The notes under the pieces were generated by a model that did not search any database, was not told where the DNA came from, and saw nothing but the letters and a program-made list of their open reading frames with translations. Positions 5,907 through 7,978 of a DNA stretch of 7,978 bases are shown piece by piece; the stretch's first letter is position 1; the number at the start of each line of letters is the position of its first letter. Source of the stretch: TMED27 sp037969235 (lineage in GTDB: Bacteria > Pseudomonadota > Alphaproteobacteria > Micavibrionales > Micavibrionaceae). Both the position numbers and the translations under genes were made by a program. Location of the stretch: assembly GCA_037969235.1 (NCBI GenBank), contig JBBKXA010000160.1:1-7978 (forward strand). Reading direction: 5' to 3'.

Positions 5907-5935
5907 CCATGGATTCCCGCCTGCGCGGGAATGAC
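5907..5935 (-). repeat. Right REP-like palindrome, inverted relative to the left copy
   Basis: The stem ATTCCCGC (5913-5920) and GCGGGAAT (5925-5932) enclose loop CTGC. Read on the minus strand it is GTC, stem, loop GCAG, stem, then CCA, the same layout as the left copy. The third base pair of the stem is T-A here and A-T in the left copy, so both arms changed together and pairing is kept. It ends 16 bp before the nuoE start codon and 11 bp after the GIY-YIG stop. Confidence 0.85.
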
Positions 5936-5951
5936 GATTTGAGAATAGAAA

Positions 5952-6611
5952 ATGAAAAAACCATTTGAACTCCACGCTGATTATCAGCCAGAAACTTTTG
6001 AATTTACTAAACCTTTTCGTAAGAAGGTGGAGGCGGCGATTGGGTTGTATCCTAAGGGGCGTCAACAATCAGCGGTGATGCCGATGCTTGATCTGGCGCA
6101 GCGCCAAACGGCGGAAGCAGGGGCGAAGGCTGATCCGGTTTATGGCGGATGGATTTCGCGCGCAGCGATGGATCATATTGCCGAAATACTTGATATGCCG
6201 CCGATGAAGGTGTATGAAGTCGCCAGTTTTTATTCGATGTATAATATGGCGCCTGTAGGGAAATATTTGGTACAGCTGTGTACGACAACGCCTTGCTGGC
6301 TGTGTAATTCTGATTCGATTGTTGATGCTTGCCGTGACCATTTGGGCATTGAATTGGGGGAGACGACAGCGGATGGCAAATTTACATTGATGGAAGTTGA
6401 GTGCCTTGGTGCGTGTGTGAATGCGCCGATGGTGCAAATTAACGATGATTATTACGAAGATTTAACCCCCACTAGCATGAAAGAAGTTCTGGATATGCTC
6501 GCGGAGGATTTAAAGCCTAAAATCGGTAGCCAGATGGGGAGAAAAGCTTCGATGGCTTTGTCGGGGACTACGACGCTTAAAGACCACGCAAAAAAAGTGG
6601 GAGTGAAATAA
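5952..6611 (+). CDS. nuoE: NADH-quinone oxidoreductase subunit E (N1a cluster subunit)
   Basis: The 24-kDa-type thioredoxin-fold subunit carrying 2Fe-2S cluster N1a next to the FMN of NuoF. It has 219 residues. The ligands are Cys110 and Cys115 (CTTTPC) plus Cys151 and Cys155 (CLGAC). The N-terminal helical domain contains YPKGRQQSAVMPMLDLAQRQ (33-52) and VYEVASFYSMYNMAPVG. A C-terminal tail of about 30 residues after MLAEDLKPK is usual in alphaproteobacteria. The ribosome binding site is weak (GAGA at 5941-5944), and the right palindrome of the cassette ends only 16 bp upstream. The insertion has therefore probably replaced the native leader and any translational coupling to nuoD. The stop overlaps the nuoF start by one base (TAATG). 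Confidence 0.97.
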   Translation: MKKPFELHADYQPETFEFTKPFRKKVEAAIGLYPKGRQQSAVMPMLDLAQRQTAEAGAKADPVYGGWISRAAMDHIAEILDMPPMKVYEVASFYSMYNMAPVGKYLVQLCTTTPCWLCNSDSIVDACRDHLGIELGETTADGKFTLMEVECLGACVNAPMVQINDDYYEDLTPTSMKEVLDMLAEDLKPKIGSQMGRKASMALSGTTTLKDHAKKVGVK

Positions 6612-7891
6612 TGCTTAACGACGAAGACAGAATATTTACCAATATCTATGGCTGGGAGAGCTTTGCTCTTAAAGACGCACAGAAACGTGGCGATTGGGAT
6701 GGTACGAAGAATATCATCAAAAATGGCAAAGATTGGATCATTGACGAAATGAAGGCGAGCGGCCTTCGAGGACGTGGCGGGGCAGGGTTTCCTACGGGAT
6801 TGAAGTGGAGCTTCATGCCCAAAGAGGTTGGCGAGCGTCCGCATTATTTGGTTGTGAATGCCGATGAATCGGAGCCTGGTACATGTAAAGACCGCGATAT
6901 TTTGCGTCATGAGCCGCATAAATTGCTTGAGGGGTGTTTGATTGCAGGCTTCGCGATGGGCGCGCATGCGGCCTATATCTACATCCGCGGCGAGTTTCAT
7001 AACGAGGGCTCTGAGCTTTTGCGCGCCATTGATGAAGCCTACGATAAAGGCTTGCTCGGTAAAAATGCGGCGGGTTCTGGTTGGGATTTTGATGTGATTT
7101 TGCATCGCGGTGCGGGTGCATACATTTGCGGTGAGGAAACCGCGCTGATCGAATCAATCGAAGGAAAAAAGGGACAGCCACGCAACAAGCCACCGTTTCC
7201 TGCGATGACGGGACTGTATTCTTGTCCGACAACGGTGAATAATGTGGAGACGATTGCGGTTGTACCCACAATTTTGCGTCGAGGCGGAAGCTGGTTTGCG
7301 GGACTTGGGCGTGATGAGAAAAATTCTGGTACAAAATTATTCTGTATTTCTGGACATGTTGAGCAGCCTTGTAATGTCGAAGAAGAAATGGGTATACCGC
7401 TTAAAGAATTGATTGAAAAACATTGCGGCGGTGTGCGCGGTGGTTGGGATAATTTGCTGGCGATTATTCCGGGCGGGTCTTCAACGCCGATGATTCCCAA
7501 AGAAGTTTGCTCTACGGTGCATATGGATTTTGATTCTCTGCGCGAGGTTGGGACTGGCCTTGGGACTGCGGGGGTGATTGTGATGGATAAATCGACCGAT
7601 GTTATTCAGGCGATCTGCCGTCTATCGCAATTCTATATGCATGAGAGTTGCGGCCAATGTACGCCTTGCCGCGAAGGGGCAGGGTGGTTGTGGCGTGTGA
7701 TGAAGCGTATGGTGGCGGGTAACGCGACCGTGGACGAGATTGATATGCTCTATGATGTGACCAAAGAAATCGAAGGCCACACAATTTGCGCGTTAGGAGA
7801 TGCCGCAGCGTGGCCCGTTCAAGGGCTTATCAAACATTTCCGGCCAGAAATGGAGCGGCGGATTTTGGAATATCGGAAGATGGTGGCTTGA
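6611..7891 (+). CDS. nuoF: NADH-quinone oxidoreductase subunit F (NADH/FMN subunit)
   Basis: The 51-kDa-type subunit that oxidises NADH through FMN and passes electrons to 4Fe-4S cluster N3. It has 426 residues, full length. The NADH-binding glycine loop is GLRGRGGAGFPTGLKWSF (51-68). FMN-site residues lie in NADESEPGTCKDRDILRHEP (83-102), with YIYIRGEFHNE at 122-132. GAGAYICGEETALIESIEG (167-185) is conserved, as is FPAMTGLYSCPTTVNNVETI (196-215). The N3 ligands are Cys347, Cys350 and Cys353 (SCGQCTPCREG) and Cys393 (HTICALGD). A strong GGGAG (6599-6603) inside the end of nuoE precedes the ATG, and TAATG overlap couples the two genes. The expected next gene, nuoG, does not follow; a candidate insertion sequence starts 11 bases downstream. 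Confidence 0.98.
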   Translation: MLNDEDRIFTNIYGWESFALKDAQKRGDWDGTKNIIKNGKDWIIDEMKASGLRGRGGAGFPTGLKWSFMPKEVGERPHYLVVNADESEPGTCKDRDILRHEPHKLLEGCLIAGFAMGAHAAYIYIRGEFHNEGSELLRAIDEAYDKGLLGKNAAGSGWDFDVILHRGAGAYICGEETALIESIEGKKGQPRNKPPFPAMTGLYSCPTTVNNVETIAVVPTILRRGGSWFAGLGRDEKNSGTKLFCISGHVEQPCNVEEEMGIPLKELIEKHCGGVRGGWDNLLAIIPGGSSTPMIPKEVCSTVHMDFDSLREVGTGLGTAGVIVMDKSTDVIQAICRLSQFYMHESCGQCTPCREGAGWLWRVMKRMVAGNATVDEIDMLYDVTKEIEGHTICALGDAAAWPVQGLIKHFRPEMERRILEYRKMVA

Positions 7892-7901
7892 AGTTTTAAT
7901 A

Positions 7902-7978
7902 GGGGCTGTACCAGTTAACTAAATAAAGTTAAGGGTATGGCATGCGAAAAAGTAGATTAAGCACAGAAAAACAATCGC
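7902..7978 (+). mobile_element. Left end of an IS1595/IS1016-type insertion sequence (truncated by window)
   Basis: The candidate terminus GGGGCTGTACCAGTTAACTA begins at 7902 and resembles, from memory, the GGGGCTG ends of IS1016-like members of the IS1595 family. A transposase-like start follows at 7942. These elements usually duplicate 8 bp of target; the 8 bp just outside are TTTTAATA (7894-7901), to be looked for after the right end, which is beyond the window. Confidence 0.6.
7942..7978 (+). CDS. IS1595-family transposase, first 12 codons (3' end outside window)
   Basis: The ATG at 7942 is preceded by AAGGG (7931-7935) at 6-bp spacing and opens a frame reading MRKSRLSTEKQS to the window edge. 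The MRKSRLS start followed by a K/Q-rich helix is characteristic of IS1016-like IS1595 transposases (ISXO2 DDE type) as I remember them. With 12 residues visible the call leans on the matching terminal sequence upstream and on the break in nuo gene order. The ATG at 7937 in another frame stops after seven codons and is not a rival. Whether the transposase is intact cannot be seen. Confidence 0.6.
   Translation, partial: MRKSRLSTEKQS

Larger units (their letters stand above)
5575..5935 (+). mobile_element. Candidate REP-bounded GIY-YIG cassette
   Basis: A 361-bp unit with two inverted copies of one palindromic repeat at its ends (outer edges GTC and GAC) and a single GIY-YIG nuclease-domain gene filling the space between. 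The unit interrupts the nuo gene order between nuoD and nuoE. No transposase is present and no clear target-site duplication is visible outside the repeats. Calling it mobile is an inference from the symmetric structure and the interrupted operon. Confidence 0.5.

Noticed and set aside
5575..5935. The two palindromes as a CRISPR array
   Set aside because: There are only two copies, in inverted orientation, separated by a complete gene; no spacers or regular spacing exist.
5566..5943. Target-site duplication around the GIY-YIG cassette (ATTTTAG left, ATTTGAG right)
   Set aside because: The match is imperfect, AT-rich and partly overlaps the left repeat, so it is not better than chance.
5856..6068. 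Minus-strand frame containing HSRAGGNPW
   Set aside because: That peptide is just the translated right palindrome; the rest is antisense to nuoE and the GIY-YIG end.
6452..7105. 217-codon minus-strand open frame opposite nuoE and nuoF
   Set aside because: It is antisense to two well-supported genes with all cofactor motifs in place, and it has no family signature of its own.

Overview
The window looks like a piece of an alphaproteobacterial chromosome of moderate GC content, read with the standard code. The evidence is a nuoA-B-C-D-E-F run for proton-pumping NADH:quinone oxidoreductase (complex I), with separate nuoC and nuoD genes and NuoE (219 aa) and NuoF (426 aa) of the lengths usual in Alphaproteobacteria. 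I cannot place it to order or genus. All supported genes lie on the + strand.

Layout. Positions 1-113 hold the last 36 codons of an IS630-type transposase. Alanine dehydrogenase (213-1334) follows and ends in a rho-independent terminator. Next come a tRNA-Asp(GUC) gene (1417-1493) with a good sigma70-type promoter and a 15-bp copy of its 3' end 62 bp downstream. A single-domain CheY-like response regulator (1650-2066) follows, and its promoter implies a leaderless mRNA. The nuo cluster starts at 2173: nuoA, nuoB, nuoC and nuoD are packed with gaps of 6 bp or overlaps of 4 bp. Between nuoD and nuoE lie about 945 bp of non-nuo DNA: a small lipoprotein gene overlapping the nuoD stop, an AT-rich stretch with what looks like a decayed reading frame, and a 361-bp cassette. 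The cassette is a GIY-YIG nuclease-domain gene bracketed by two inverted copies of a REP-like palindrome. nuoE and nuoF then resume with a 1-bp overlap. Eleven bases after the nuoF stop begins what I read as the left end of an IS1595/IS1016-type insertion sequence, cut by the window edge just where nuoG would be expected.

Function. NuoE and NuoF form the NADH-oxidising tip (FMN, N1a, N3). NuoB, NuoC and NuoD form the connecting module that carries electrons to quinone (N2 in NuoB, quinone pocket in NuoD). NuoA is a small membrane subunit next to the quinone channel. Alanine dehydrogenase makes NADH from alanine, so it could supply complex I, but it is a separate transcription unit.

Most notable. 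(1) The palindrome/GIY-YIG/palindrome cassette, whose two stems differ by a compensatory base-pair change, sits 16 bp upstream of nuoE. (2) Mobile elements or their remnants occur at both window edges and twice between (cassette, tRNA 3' repeat). (3) The response regulator appears to be leaderless. (4) An unrecognised lipoprotein gene is translationally coupled to nuoD.
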